Origin: an uncultured bacterium
GTDB taxonomy: Bacteria > Muiribacteriota > Ozemobacteria > Ozemobacterales > Ozemobacteraceae
NCBI GenBank assembly: GCA_937949615.1
Contig: CALEDQ010000011.1
Span: 32,269 to 96,268 of the forward strand
Length of the DNA stretch: 64,000 nt
Direction: 5' to 3'
Under the pieces are notes generated by a model. It had not been told where the DNA came from. It was given only the letters and a program-made list of their open reading frames with translations, and searched no databases. This document shows, piece by piece, positions 47,127 to 56,304 of the stretch (position 1 is the first letter of the stretch; the number at the start of each line of letters is the position of its first letter). The position numbers were made by a program, and so were the translations under genes.

Positions 47127-48155
47127 TCAGACGCGGCTGAGCTTTTCGGCCTCGATCAGGCCTTTTTCAAGGTCTTCCAGGCCGTTTCTGATGTTGTCGA
47201 CTTCTTTGACCATGGCATCTGACGATGCCTGCAGCGTCATGACGTCGACGAACTTCAGGCCGTTCATGTGGTCCATCAGACTGTCGAACAGATCGCGCAT
47301 CTGCACTTTCTGCATTTTCACCCTGTTTAGACTCGTTTCGAGATCGTTGAGTTTCATAAATCTTTTCTTGCGCTGGTCAACCGTTGCCTGCAGCTGCGCC
47401 TTCGTCACCTCATCGGCCTGAGTCTGCAGCTGTTTCTCAAAGTCGGCCAGTTCATCAGAGAGCTTCTTGCGGTCAATGCTCTTCAGATAACTGCCAAGAC
47501 CGGCAGTTTTGGCAAGAACCACCGCATGCCTTACCTGCAGTTCCTCGACCTGATCAATGATTTTCTGAAGGGCATTTTTCATCACCGGCTTTGCCGATTT
47601 GTGACTGCGCCTGACCTTGATCAACTCACCTTCGACGTCGGTGAATTCCTTCAGGTCGTTTTCGAGCAACAGCTCTGGGTCGAGATCGACCTGCGAAAGC
47701 TTGAGAATTCGGCGTCGCAGATTCCCCTGACTGAGACTTTCGGCGAGATCGGCCGCCCCGCTCGTGATGTTCTGCAGAGTTACGCCGCGTTGAAAGCCCA
47801 GAATAACTATTCCCGAGATGATGGCTGCGAGAGAATAAACACACACACCGGCTGCCAGAACGATATACGGAATGAAGAACAGAGAAAAGGCGGTGAACAG
47901 ATAGCTGGCGTCGCGTTCGCGCACGGTTACGACGAGCATGACCAGCGCCAGCAGGTGAAAGAACAGCTGCGACTCGCTCGACACGCCTTCGGTGGCCTTG
48001 AATATCCACATGATGTAGGTATTCACGGTCAGCCCGCAGAATGACGCGAGCGTGCGCCTTACCTTGCTGTCATCAACGTCGGCGTCGATGACCTGAATGT
48101 CTCTGACTGCGCGCACCACCGCTGGTGCTTTCTGAACCTGTTTATCGCCCGGCAT
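47127..48155 (-). CDS. Membrane protein with long coiled coil
   Basis: 342 residues. It has three to four hydrophobic segments in residues about 38-130 (YIMWIFKATEG, FFHLLALVMLVVTV, YLFTAFSLFFIPYIVLAAGV, AIISGIVILG), then about 200 residues of charged helix with heptad-like Leu/Val. No family recognised. It begins 9 nt after the vWA gene and is presumably co-transcribed, so the two may form one envelope complex. Confidence 0.65.
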   Translation of the reverse strand: MPGDKQVQKAPAVVRAVRDIQVIDADVDDSKVRRTLASFCGLTVNTYIMWIFKATEGVSSESQLFFHLLALVMLVVTVRERDASYLFTAFSLFFIPYIVLAAGVCVYSLAAIISGIVILGFQRGVTLQNITSGAADLAESLSQGNLRRRILKLSQVDLDPELLLENDLKEFTDVEGELIKVRRSHKSAKPVMKNALQKIIDQVEELQVRHAVVLAKTAGLGSYLKSIDRKKLSDELADFEKQLQTQADEVTKAQLQATVDQRKKRFMKLNDLETSLNRVKMQKVQMRDLFDSLMDHMNGLKFVDVMTLQASSDAMVKEVDNIRNGLEDLEKGLIEAEKLSRV

Positions 48156-48164
48156 GCAGACTCC

Positions 48165-50636
48165 TCATGATTGATCGCCCGGGAAGAAGAAGGCGATTAT
48201 GGTGTTAAAAATTCTGATCGGAATCATCACTATAATGTAAATCACCCAGGCTGTAAATGCCAGACCGAGCAGAAACAGCGGCACGTTGATTGCCAGGCTG
48301 ACGATGTCGGCGAGGTAGTTGTTCCAGACGCGGGTGGTCCAGGGGGTGAGTTCATCGCTGGCGTTGACGATTTCGACCGACGAAACATACTGATTCGTCT
48401 GCGGATCGAAGAAAATCGATTCGTTGGTGACCTGAGAAGCTTCAGCCTGATAACCGGGGCGGTCTTCGGGTGACTCGACGGTGCCGTGCAGCACGCAGAC
48501 CATCTGGCCGTCTTTGGTCAGGTCGCCGACGGTGCCGTAGGTGCAGCCCTGTTCGGGTCTGGTGATCATCGATTTGAGGTATTTTTTTTCGACGAGCAGC
48601 GGAATTTCGTTTTCGGTCAACACATCGAGTTGCTGCGTGTTGTCCATGTTATACATCTCAGTCGCGCCCATCAAAACACGCATATTGGCGTAGCAGGCTT
48701 TTTCGCGGGCCTGTTCACGGGCTTTTCTGAAGTTCGGGGTAGCAATAGCCACGACCGGCAGAAAGCCGCTGGCGCCCCAGAGTGACACACTCTTGGCTTC
48801 GGTTTTGCGGACGATGGTGCGTTTAACCGGTGCGCCACGGTTAACACGGGCAAGAGTCGCCGAATATTTTGCGGAACCGGGTGCGGCGGCCTGCTGCACC
48901 TGCGCTACCGGGGTGGTCGATACGGCGATGAAAGAAGTGAACGGGGTCGAGAACTGAAACTCTTTACTCAGGGCGATTACTTCGTCTTTCATTGCCTGGT
49001 TCTGGCCGTAGGTCTGCATGTGCAGCATCAGGTCGTCGGCCTTTGCCTTTGCCCAGTAGCGGGCGGCAAACAGATTTTCGGTCGAACTGGCGGGAAACGC
49101 TGCCTGAATCGGGAAATCATATTTTTCCGCATTGATTTTGCCGCTCAGTTTGACCTGCACGTCGCCGGTATTGCGGTAACGGCCGGTGACGACGAGCTGA
49201 GTGCCCTGATACATGTTCGGCAGGGTCTTCGGATACATATCGCTGATTTCGATGCCGCCCATGTCGAGAGCGAGGTCGACGAGCAGCGGCGTGCTGATGC
49301 TCTGATAGAACGCGATCAGGTCTTCGTCGATATTGGCTTTCTGTTCATCGAGGTAGACGGCTTCGCCACGGTTTTCGATGGCTAGTTTGTTAAGCAGTTC
49401 CTTGTTGACACTGCTGCCGACGCCGAGGGTGAAAGTGCGCACCTGGCGGGTGTTGAGGTTGTTAAAATCATTGCTGATGGTTGGTGTGTCGGTGATACCA
49501 TTGCTGGCTTCGCCATCGGTCAGGAAAACCAGAGTTCTGGTGCGGTCTTTGGCATCATCGAAAAGGGTCAGAGCGTGTCTGAGCGCATCGTGAATGTTGG
49601 TGCCGCCCGAGGCGCGCAGCTGGCCGATAAAGTCGCCGGCAACTCTGCGATTCTCGTCGCTGACCGGCATTAATTCGAGTTTCCAGAGCACGACAGTCGA
49701 TGAAAACGATACGATCCCGAAGCGGTCTTTGTCGTTGAGCTTGTTGACGAAGAATTCAAAGGCCTTTTTCGTCTGCTGAATCTTGTTGCCCGACATTGAA
49801 CCGGAAGTATCCATGACGAAAACGATGTCGCGGTTAACGATGTCTTTCTGCTCGACAATTTCCTGGGGGGAAAGCATCAGAACGAAGTAGCCGTCTTTGG
49901 CGGCGTCAGGGCGGGTGGCCAGAAAATTGGCAGCCATTTTGTCGGCTTTAACTTCATAGTCGAGTCTGAAATCATTATTTGACAGGAAATTATTCTTTTC
50001 GAAAACCATCTTCCAGTTGTTGGCATCGACCTTTTCAGCGTAAATGTCGTGGGTCGGCGAGGTCAGTTCGATGATTTCCTTCTGGTCTTTGACTTCGACG
50101 ATCAGCGTCACGGCTTCGAGGGGCTGGGTCTGCAGACTGCCAACGTTGAACGGCAGAGTGTAGGTTACATGCCCTTTGGTATACGGCAGGATTTCGCTGT
50201 ATTCGATCATTACGGTAGCGCGTGATTTCGGGCCGATAGCGCCGATGCTGGTTTCGAAAACGCCGGGCTGTTTCTGCACGGCCATCGCCGGCATCATGCC
50301 TTCGGCTTTCGCTTCGTTGAAGGTTTCCTGGGCCTGGGCTGCTTCTTCGATGCGGCCTTCATAGGTCTGCCCCTGGCTGTCGGTGAGCGAAAAATTCTGC
50401 ACCGAAGCCTTTTCATGCACCGGAAACTTGATATTCGGCTGAATGGTGAAGTCGTGTTGATTGTAAAACACCATTTCCAGCCTGGTCACGGCAACCTGGT
50501 TGCTGATCTTGACGTTGACCTTCTGGTGAACCATCGGCAGGGTACCCTGCTGAAACACCAGATAAGCTGCGTCGGCAGCCAGGGCGCCCGCGAACAATAA
50601 AACGATAATGATGACTGTGATGTTGAAATTTTTCAT
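48165..50636 (-). CDS. VIT/vWA-domain membrane protein with an embedded pilin-like module
   Basis: 823 residues. A signal segment (1-23) is followed by a VIT domain (about 40-165) and a von Willebrand A domain (about 268-440) with intact MIDAS motif DTSGSMSG near residue 275 plus TDGEASNG. Residues about 625-720 resemble a type II pseudopilin lacking its leader: AIATPNFRKAREQAREKACYAN, EMYNMDN, LVEKKYLK, C...DGQMVCVLHG. A C-terminal hydrophobic helix (about 780-815) anchors the protein. VIT/vWA proteins are usually surface adhesion or matrix factors. The start is ATG 50636. Upstream lies a palindrome and a third half-site. Operon with the coiled-coil membrane protein. Confidence 0.85.
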   Translation of the reverse strand: MKNFNITVIIIVLLFAGALAADAAYLVFQQGTLPMVHQKVNVKISNQVAVTRLEMVFYNQHDFTIQPNIKFPVHEKASVQNFSLTDSQGQTYEGRIEEAAQAQETFNEAKAEGMMPAMAVQKQPGVFETSIGAIGPKSRATVMIEYSEILPYTKGHVTYTLPFNVGSLQTQPLEAVTLIVEVKDQKEIIELTSPTHDIYAEKVDANNWKMVFEKNNFLSNNDFRLDYEVKADKMAANFLATRPDAAKDGYFVLMLSPQEIVEQKDIVNRDIVFVMDTSGSMSGNKIQQTKKAFEFFVNKLNDKDRFGIVSFSSTVVLWKLELMPVSDENRRVAGDFIGQLRASGGTNIHDALRHALTLFDDAKDRTRTLVFLTDGEASNGITDTPTISNDFNNLNTRQVRTFTLGVGSSVNKELLNKLAIENRGEAVYLDEQKANIDEDLIAFYQSISTPLLVDLALDMGGIEISDMYPKTLPNMYQGTQLVVTGRYRNTGDVQVKLSGKINAEKYDFPIQAAFPASSTENLFAARYWAKAKADDLMLHMQTYGQNQAMKDEVIALSKEFQFSTPFTSFIAVSTTPVAQVQQAAAPGSAKYSATLARVNRGAPVKRTIVRKTEAKSVSLWGASGFLPVVAIATPNFRKAREQAREKACYANMRVLMGATEMYNMDNTQQLDVLTENEIPLLVEKKYLKSMITRPEQGCTYGTVGDLTKDGQMVCVLHGTVESPEDRPGYQAEASQVTNESIFFDPQTNQYVSSVEIVNASDELTPWTTRVWNNYLADIVSLAINVPLFLLGLAFTAWVIYIIVMIPIRIFNTIIAFFFPGDQS

Positions 50637-50811
50637 TGCCGCTCTCCCTCGAATAATATTACCTCAGTATACCGCCCGCTGAAGCCCAATAATAATTAAT
50701 AATTTCAGAAGACTGGCAGTGTACCGCAGGCGAATTCTAATATGCAGGCGGCATGCCAACTTGCAGAACCCCCATCAACAGCAAAAAACAGGCTTTCATC
50801 TGTCTGAGGAC

Positions 50812-50850
50812 TGCGACAAAAATGTCGCAACAATCGCGGTGTTTGCGACA
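50812..50850. promoter_or_regulatory. Candidate operator, palindrome plus extra half-site
   Basis: TGCGACA AAAA TGTCGCA at 50812-50829, and another TGCGACA half-site at 50844-50850, exactly 32 bp (about three helical turns) downstream of the first arm. It lies about 180 nt upstream of the vWA gene start. Confidence 0.6.
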
Positions 50851-50876
50851 AATTCTGAACGGTAAAATCGGTAGGC

Positions 50877-51491
50877 TTATCTTGCCGGCGGCACTTCAGG
50901 GAAAATGAGGCTCTGTTTGTAGAGGTCGGCACCGGTTTTGATGCCGCGTCTTTCGAGCTGGTCGATCAGGCCGAAAAGAATGTCTTTGACCGCCCGGGTG
51001 TCGTTCATCGCCCGATGGGCACCCACGAGGTTGACATTAAAATACTTCGCGACACTTTCAAGCTTGTTCGACTGCAGCCCGAGATACTTGCGTGCCAGGC
51101 GCAGAGTACACAGAGACGGCATTTTAAGAGGCCGGCGCAGATGTTTCCGGTAGGCGTAGTCGAAAAAAGACCAGTCGAACGGCACATTGTGCGCCACAAA
51201 AATCTTGTCACGGAAAAGTTCCTGAATAAACGGCAGCAGCTCAGCCATCTTCGGCTGACCGCGCACCATGTCGTCAGTGATGCCGGTGATGCGGGTAATT
51301 TCGGCGGGCACCGCCATTTCAGGGTCGACAAGGGTCTCGAAAGTCTCTTCTTTGCCATCTTTCATGGTGATGATGGCAATCTCGGTAATACCCGCTTCTT
51401 CGGGTTTGAAGCCGGTGGTTTCGAGGTCGAGAATGACGAATGGCAGGTCTTTGAGCGGGCGGTTGACAAATTCAGGCATTAAATTATTCAT
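50877..51491 (-). CDS. DnaQ-like DEDDh 3'-5' exonuclease
   Basis: 204 residues. The DEDDh exonuclease motifs are VILDLETTG (two acidic residues), HNVPFDWSF (Asp) and HRAMNDTRA (His and Asp). ITRITGITDDMV is the usual second-segment motif. Length fits a stand-alone proofreading-type exonuclease (Pol III epsilon-like or RNase T-like), not a full epsilon subunit. The start at ATG 51491 lacks a strong ribosome site. Divergent from the small gene at 51552. Confidence 0.85.
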   Translation of the reverse strand: MNNLMPEFVNRPLKDLPFVILDLETTGFKPEEAGITEIAIITMKDGKEETFETLVDPEMAVPAEITRITGITDDMVRGQPKMAELLPFIQELFRDKIFVAHNVPFDWSFFDYAYRKHLRRPLKMPSLCTLRLARKYLGLQSNKLESVAKYFNVNLVGAHRAMNDTRAVKDILFGLIDQLERRGIKTGADLYKQSLIFPEVPPAR

Positions 51492-51551
51492 GCCGGTATG
51501 TTATAACTAACTGTGAAAATGGTCAAATACCAGTTTGTGCGGAGGTCTGCC

Positions 51552-51923
51552 ATGCAGATGGAACGTCTGAAAGGTCTTGTCGAAAGCGTCGATGCCCGGC
51601 GCGTCATCGTGGTTGCCGATAAATCAGGGCGCGAATACAGTTTCAGCCCTTCAGAACTCAGAGGTGTGGAAAAGGGCGCCCGCGTCGATCTGCTTATTAC
51701 GCCGCCAGATGACGAAGGTGGCTTTGCAACCGTCATCTCAATCAAATCCCAGAAAAAAATCAAGCCGCTGAAGATGCCCAGTTTCAGCACCCTCGTCGGC
51801 CACATGCTGAAAACCCGCGATCGCCTGAAAGCGACTCTTGCCGAATCCGAAGACGCCGACGCCCAGAACGAACTCAACGAAAAAATCGCCTGGCTCGATC
51901 GCGGCATCAGACTCTTTTCATAG
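51552..51923 (+). CDS. Small cytoplasmic protein of unknown function
   Basis: ATG 51552 has GGAGG 6 nt upstream; the upstream in-frame extension lacks one. 123 residues: an N-terminal OB-like stretch (LVESVDARRVIVVADKSGREYSF), then a charged helical C-terminal half. No family recognised. Possibly an RNA- or DNA-binding accessory, but this is a guess. Confidence 0.6.
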   Translation: MQMERLKGLVESVDARRVIVVADKSGREYSFSPSELRGVEKGARVDLLITPPDDEGGFATVISIKSQKKIKPLKMPSFSTLVGHMLKTRDRLKATLAESEDADAQNELNEKIAWLDRGIRLFS

Positions 51924-52046
51924 CCGCTTATAAATAAAGCTCTGTCCCGGCCACTGGTAAAACTTATTTGTTCAGGAAATTGCCAGGGATAGTGCAACCG
52001 GGGTATCATCAATCGAGACGGAAGTTTTTTTAAGGATCTTACACTT

Positions 52047-53876
52047 ATGTTCAACCTGCATTGTGAACCTCGGTTTCAGAGACGATCTGCTCTTTTGGTT
52101 CTGCTTCTGATCAATCTGCTGTTCTCGGCTGTTGCATGGTCTCAGACGGATCAGGGGCGACTCAGGCTGACAATAATGCATACCAATGATTTTCATTCGC
52201 ACCTTTCTGGTATGGGCCCTGACAGTCTTTTTACTGCCGAAACGGGTGACGGCGACCCGGTGCTTGGTCATGCGGCACGACTGATGACAGTCATTCAAAG
52301 TATTAAAGCGAACCGCATGCGCAATGGCGTCTCAACTCTGTTGCTCGATGCGGGTGATGCAATGTTCGGTACTCTTTTCCATATGCTGGCTCCAAGTGAA
52401 AGTTCAGACTGGGTTCCTGAATATCGTTTCATGAATGAAGCGGGTTACGATGCTGTCTGCCTCGGAAATCATGATTTTGACGCCGATGAACGCGGCCTTG
52501 CCAGAGCTTTGAACAAAGCCCGGGAAGCCGGTTTTAATATTCCCTTCGTCACGACAAATCTCAGATTTGCTGCTGATAAGGCTGAAGACAGCCTGCTGCG
52601 ACCGTTTTTGAAAAGCGGCGGCATGTCTGCCGCAGGAGTCGCAATGCAGGATTACCGCATCAGGCTTTTGCCTGGTGGCGCAGACCAGCCGCCAGTCAGG
52701 GTTGGCATTCTTGGTCTGGTCGGGCCTAATGCGGCTCAGTTATGTGCTACCACCCGTCAGACCGTTCAATTCGTCGGTTTTAATGATCAGAAAGCCAAAG
52801 CCGATGAAAAAGCTTTTCACAGCTTTGTTCAGGGCCGCGTTAATTTTCTGCGCCAGGAAGAAAAATGCAATCTGGTAATTGTGCTCATCCATGGCGGAAC
52901 CCCGGAAGACGATCAGCTGGCCGGTGCGGTAACCGGGATCAACCTTATCATTTCAGGGCATACGCATGAAGCCTATGTAAGAAAAGCCGGTAACACCATA
53001 ATTGCTCAGTCCGGTAATTACGGTGCAAATCTTGGAGTTCTCGACTTTGAATACGATGGCAAAGGGATCAGATTGATAAATGCCGAGCGGCCACGAATAA
53101 AAATTGATGATGCCGTGCCGGCAGAAAACAGCGTTCTTGCATGGCTGAAACAGGCGGAAGACGAAGTGAACCGACTGATCGAGCCTTCCGGGTTTTCGAT
53201 GAACAATCCAATTTGTGAAGTTACCAGAGACCGGCTGAAAAATAGATTTCCTGATAATGCTGCCGGCGTTTTTACTGCCACAACCCTTCTGAGAGCTGTT
53301 AACCGACGCCTGGAAAAGCCGGTCGATTTTTATTTCTCAACCTATGGTCTGGTTCGTTCAGAATATCTGACTGTTAACGGCAACCCCACACCCTATGCCT
53401 TTTCCGATATTTTTAAATTTTCGCCGCTGGGCTTTGCGGCTGATGGTTCGCCCGGCGCTCCAATCGTGGTGTTCTCGCTTTCACGCACTGAAACGAAGGT
53501 TCTGCTCGAGCTGATGAGCATGCTCAGCGGCAAAACGCCGCCGTACGAGCCTTCGGTGTCAGACAATCTGACCTACAAAAAGAACAAACTCGGAGTGCCG
53601 CTGGTTAACGGCCTTGGTAATCTCAAGCTGAACGGAAAAACCTTTTTGCGCTGGCCAAAACGACTGCGAATTGCGACAACCCTTTATTTCGCGCAGAATC
53701 TGTTTAAAATTCGCGACTTGAGCAAAGGCATCATTCGCATTACACCCAGAGATGAAGAGGGCAAGCCGATCACTGTATTTGCAGATTCCGGTCTTCCACG
53801 CGAACATGTTCTGCTTGCCGAAGAACTGCGCCGCGTTGCCAGTGGCGAAGTAAACGACCCGCAGGCCCAACCCTGA
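52047..53876 (+). CDS. Secreted 5'-nucleotidase (metallophosphoesterase plus C-terminal domain)
   Basis: 609 residues with a signal peptide (about residues 12-33, ending FSAVAWS). Dimetal phosphoesterase motifs are IMHTNDFHSH, LLDAGDAMFG, CLGNHDFD, HGGTPEDDQ and ISGHTHEA. The C-terminal 5'-nucleotidase substrate domain contains SDIFKFSPLGF-type strands. The enzyme hydrolyses extracellular or periplasmic nucleotides to scavenge nucleosides and phosphate. ATG 52047 has AAGGAT about 12 nt upstream. Ends in its own terminator. Confidence 0.9.
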   Translation: MFNLHCEPRFQRRSALLVLLLINLLFSAVAWSQTDQGRLRLTIMHTNDFHSHLSGMGPDSLFTAETGDGDPVLGHAARLMTVIQSIKANRMRNGVSTLLLDAGDAMFGTLFHMLAPSESSDWVPEYRFMNEAGYDAVCLGNHDFDADERGLARALNKAREAGFNIPFVTTNLRFAADKAEDSLLRPFLKSGGMSAAGVAMQDYRIRLLPGGADQPPVRVGILGLVGPNAAQLCATTRQTVQFVGFNDQKAKADEKAFHSFVQGRVNFLRQEEKCNLVIVLIHGGTPEDDQLAGAVTGINLIISGHTHEAYVRKAGNTIIAQSGNYGANLGVLDFEYDGKGIRLINAERPRIKIDDAVPAENSVLAWLKQAEDEVNRLIEPSGFSMNNPICEVTRDRLKNRFPDNAAGVFTATTLLRAVNRRLEKPVDFYFSTYGLVRSEYLTVNGNPTPYAFSDIFKFSPLGFAADGSPGAPIVVFSLSRTETKVLLELMSMLSGKTPPYEPSVSDNLTYKKNKLGVPLVNGLGNLKLNGKTFLRWPKRLRIATTLYFAQNLFKIRDLSKGIIRITPRDEEGKPITVFADSGLPREHVLLAEELRRVASGEVNDPQAQP

Positions 53877-53899
53877 TTTAAATTGACAACCTGGTAAAT

Positions 53900-53940
53900 A
53901 AAGCCCCCTTAAACCAATGGAATTAGGGGGCTTTTCTTTT
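53900..53940 (+). terminator. Rho-independent terminator after the 5'-nucleotidase
   Basis: AAAGCCCCCT/AGGGGGCTTT arms with a 15-nt loop, then TTCTTTT. Confidence 0.8.
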
Positions 53941-54061
53941 GCTCTGAATTGCCAACGTCATTTGACTGGTCGGCTCAAATCTGTCCAACTCTGTGTGGCT
54001 GGCAAGGGGAGCGACTGCTGGTTTACATAATTCAGCAGGGAGATCCGAATAAATACCGTCG

Positions 54062-54679
54062 TTACTTCACCGGCGGGCAGATCAGGTGCTCGGGCACCTC
54101 GGCCATTACAGGAAACATGCGGTTTGGGCTCATTACCACCAGATCGCTGACCTTGAGATGTCGCTTCGCCATCTTGCGCGAGCGGTTGACGATTTTCTGC
54201 AGCTGCTCGCCGCCGCCGGCTTTCAGGTCTTTGCTCAGGGTAATGTGCGGCTGGTAATTATCTTTGTCCGCATGCGGAAACACCTCGAATTCCCTGAAAC
54301 GATCGCAGACTTCATTGTGCAGATCGATCAGGGCAGGGCAGGGCAGTACTTTTAAAAAAACGACCGTTGCCCGCCCTTCGGCATACCTGAACAGATCGAA
54401 GCCGCGCATGTAGATCTTCAGCGGCAGATATTTCGCCGCAATCGCATAAATCTCGGGCAGCAGCTCAACAATCCGCGCATCATCGAGAAAATCCGACGAA
54501 AATCCGAGAAACTTGACGGTCAGATGTGCTGTCTCAGGCGCCTCGAACGAGTTGCACACCTGTACCAGTTTCTGCTGACAGGCACTGAGATAATCGCGAA
54601 AACTCACCGGTACTCTGAAAGCCAGAGTATACGGCAGGTTCCGGTTGTTCTCATCCGCCTGTTTTTTGTGTGAACCCAT
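54062..54679 (-). CDS. thpR: 2H-family RNA 2',3'-cyclic phosphodiesterase (ThpR/LigT-like)
   Basis: 205 residues with the two H-x-T-x motifs, HLTVKFLG (about residue 57) and HITLSKDL (about 150), spaced as in ThpR/LigT. The family hydrolyses 2',3'-cyclic phosphates in RNA and shows weak 2'-5' ligase activity. Cytoplasmic. The N-terminal 14 residues (MGSHKKQADENNRN) look like a non-conserved extension. Confidence 0.83.
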   Translation of the reverse strand: MGSHKKQADENNRNLPYTLAFRVPVSFRDYLSACQQKLVQVCNSFEAPETAHLTVKFLGFSSDFLDDARIVELLPEIYAIAAKYLPLKIYMRGFDLFRYAEGRATVVFLKVLPCPALIDLHNEVCDRFREFEVFPHADKDNYQPHITLSKDLKAGGGEQLQKIVNRSRKMAKRHLKVSDLVVMSPNRMFPVMAEVPEHLICPPVK

Positions 54680-54713
54680 CTTCGCGATCCCCAGGATGCT
54701 GGCATTTGCAGAA

Positions 54714-54747
54714 GGTGCAGGAAACGGATTGCGCCGTTCCCTGCACC
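54714..54747 (-). terminator. Hairpin downstream of the PLP-enzyme operon
   Basis: Arms GGTGCAGGAAACGG and CCGTTCCCTGCACC with one A/C mismatch and a 6-nt loop. A weak T-rich tail follows on either strand. Likely the terminator of the carbamate kinase operon, though the poly-T is poor. Confidence 0.5.
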
Positions 54748-54798
54748 TGATTTTACATCAATTCCGGTTATTCAGACCTGACGATTGCCGACAGGCAA

Positions 54799-56289
54799 TC
54801 ACAGATTCTTGAGAACGCCGGTCTTTTCGTTGAAAGCGGTGATCATTTCGTCCCAGTGCTTGATCACTTCTTCGCTGAAAGCGTCTTCCCAGAATTCCGG
54901 ATCCCAGAGTTCGTTGAGTTCTTCAACGGTTTTGCCCTGCTGTTCGACCCAGGTGTAATACTTGAAGTTGTGCAGGCGCTTGCGGTCATGATAGTTGAGT
55001 TCCATCATGTTCTGGCTGCCTTCGCCGAGCATGAAACGTTCGAAATCGGCCAGGGCGCGACCATTGCAGATTTTGCCGTGCTGCTGTTCGAGTTCGCCGA
55101 GGCGTGACTGATACATTTCGGCTGAGTCAGTCAGACAGGTGAACAGAATGTCGTTTTCGTCCATTTCATAGAACTTGGCGGCTTTAACGGCTGAAAGCAC
55201 ATTGCTGATACTGCTGATGCCCATGAGAGCGAGCTTCTCAATGACTTCGGCTTTGACGCCGGCATTTTTCAGCATTGCCTGACCTTCGGGGGTATTGAAT
55301 ACCCTGAACAGCCGCATGCAGTTTTCATCATCCACGGCTACGACAGTGTCGGTATTGCGGGTGTTGTGAATCCACGGAACATGCTTGTCGCCGATACCTT
55401 CGATGCGGTGACCACCAAAGCCGCAGTTGAGCAGAGTGGGGCACTGAAGAGCTTCAGAAGCGATGATGCGGGCATGCGGGTGTGCATGCTTGATGCGGTC
55501 GCCAGCGCCGATGGTGCCGGCTGAACCGGTTGCAGATACCCAGGCGGCCATGCGACTGCGGGGACCTTTTACCTTTTCGAACACTTCAAGAGCGGCGTTG
55601 CCGGTCAGGTGATAGTGCCAGATCGGGTTGCCGATTTCGGCGAACTGATTGAAAATTACGATGTTGTTGCCGCGTTCTTTGATCAGTTCCCAGCATTTGT
55701 CGTAAATTTCTTTAACGTTCGATTCGCAGCCGGGGGTGGCGAAAATTTCGCTGGTCCCGATTTCTTTGAGCCAGGCAAAGCGCTCAGGGCTCATATCCTG
55801 CGGAAGAATGGCGATCGCGGGTGAGTCGAGCAGGGCGCAGTCATAGGCGCCGCCACGGCAGTAGTTGCCGGTGCTCGGCCAGACGGCTTTCTGTTTCGTC
55901 GGGTCGAATTCACCACTGACGAGGCGCGGAACCAGGCAGCTGAAAGCAGCGCCGACCTTGTGGGCGCCGGTCGGAAAATACTTGCCGACCAGGCCGATAA
56001 TGCGGGCTTTAACGCCGGTGAGTGAACTGGGCAGTTCAACATAGTTGACATCGCCCCAGAGACCGGTTTTTACGTCGTTCTTCCAGGAAATGCGGAACAG
56101 GTTGCGGGGGTTGACATCCCACAGACCGAGCGGTTTGACCTGCTGCTTGATCTTTTCAGGAATCAGGGCGGGGTTTTTCTGCTGGGCGAAGGTCGGAATG
56201 ACGATATTGCGCTCTTTGGCGCGGTTAACGGTGTTCTTGATGACTTCGTCGTTTACGTGCAGTTTGAATTTACTGAGATATTTAGCCAC
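54799..56289 (-). CDS. PLP-dependent fold-type II lyase, diaminopropionate ammonia-lyase/cysteine-synthase-like
   Basis: 496 residues. The PLP lysine is K111 in PTGAHKVGAA. A phosphate-binding ATGSAGTIGAGD loop (about residue 245) and a Ser-rich cofactor loop (STGNYCRGG) follow the tryptophan-synthase-beta/threonine-synthase fold. The length exceeds the usual 320-400 residues, with an extra C-terminal helical part. Substrate is not assignable by eye. It begins 15 nt after the carbamate kinase stop, suggesting catabolism of a nitrogen-rich or beta-eliminable amino acid in which ammonia or carbamoyl phosphate is handled. Confidence 0.78.
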   Translation of the reverse strand: MAKYLSKFKLHVNDEVIKNTVNRAKERNIVIPTFAQQKNPALIPEKIKQQVKPLGLWDVNPRNLFRISWKNDVKTGLWGDVNYVELPSSLTGVKARIIGLVGKYFPTGAHKVGAAFSCLVPRLVSGEFDPTKQKAVWPSTGNYCRGGAYDCALLDSPAIAILPQDMSPERFAWLKEIGTSEIFATPGCESNVKEIYDKCWELIKERGNNIVIFNQFAEIGNPIWHYHLTGNAALEVFEKVKGPRSRMAAWVSATGSAGTIGAGDRIKHAHPHARIIASEALQCPTLLNCGFGGHRIEGIGDKHVPWIHNTRNTDTVVAVDDENCMRLFRVFNTPEGQAMLKNAGVKAEVIEKLALMGISSISNVLSAVKAAKFYEMDENDILFTCLTDSAEMYQSRLGELEQQHGKICNGRALADFERFMLGEGSQNMMELNYHDRKRLHNFKYYTWVEQQGKTVEELNELWDPEFWEDAFSEEVIKHWDEMITAFNEKTGVLKNL

Positions 56290-56304
56290 GATTCGGCTCC
56301 TTGC

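Noticed and set aside
54799..56289. Firm naming as diaminopropionate ammonia-lyase
   Set aside because: The length and the C-terminal extension differ from that family and no decisive residue can be read by eye; only the fold type is supported.
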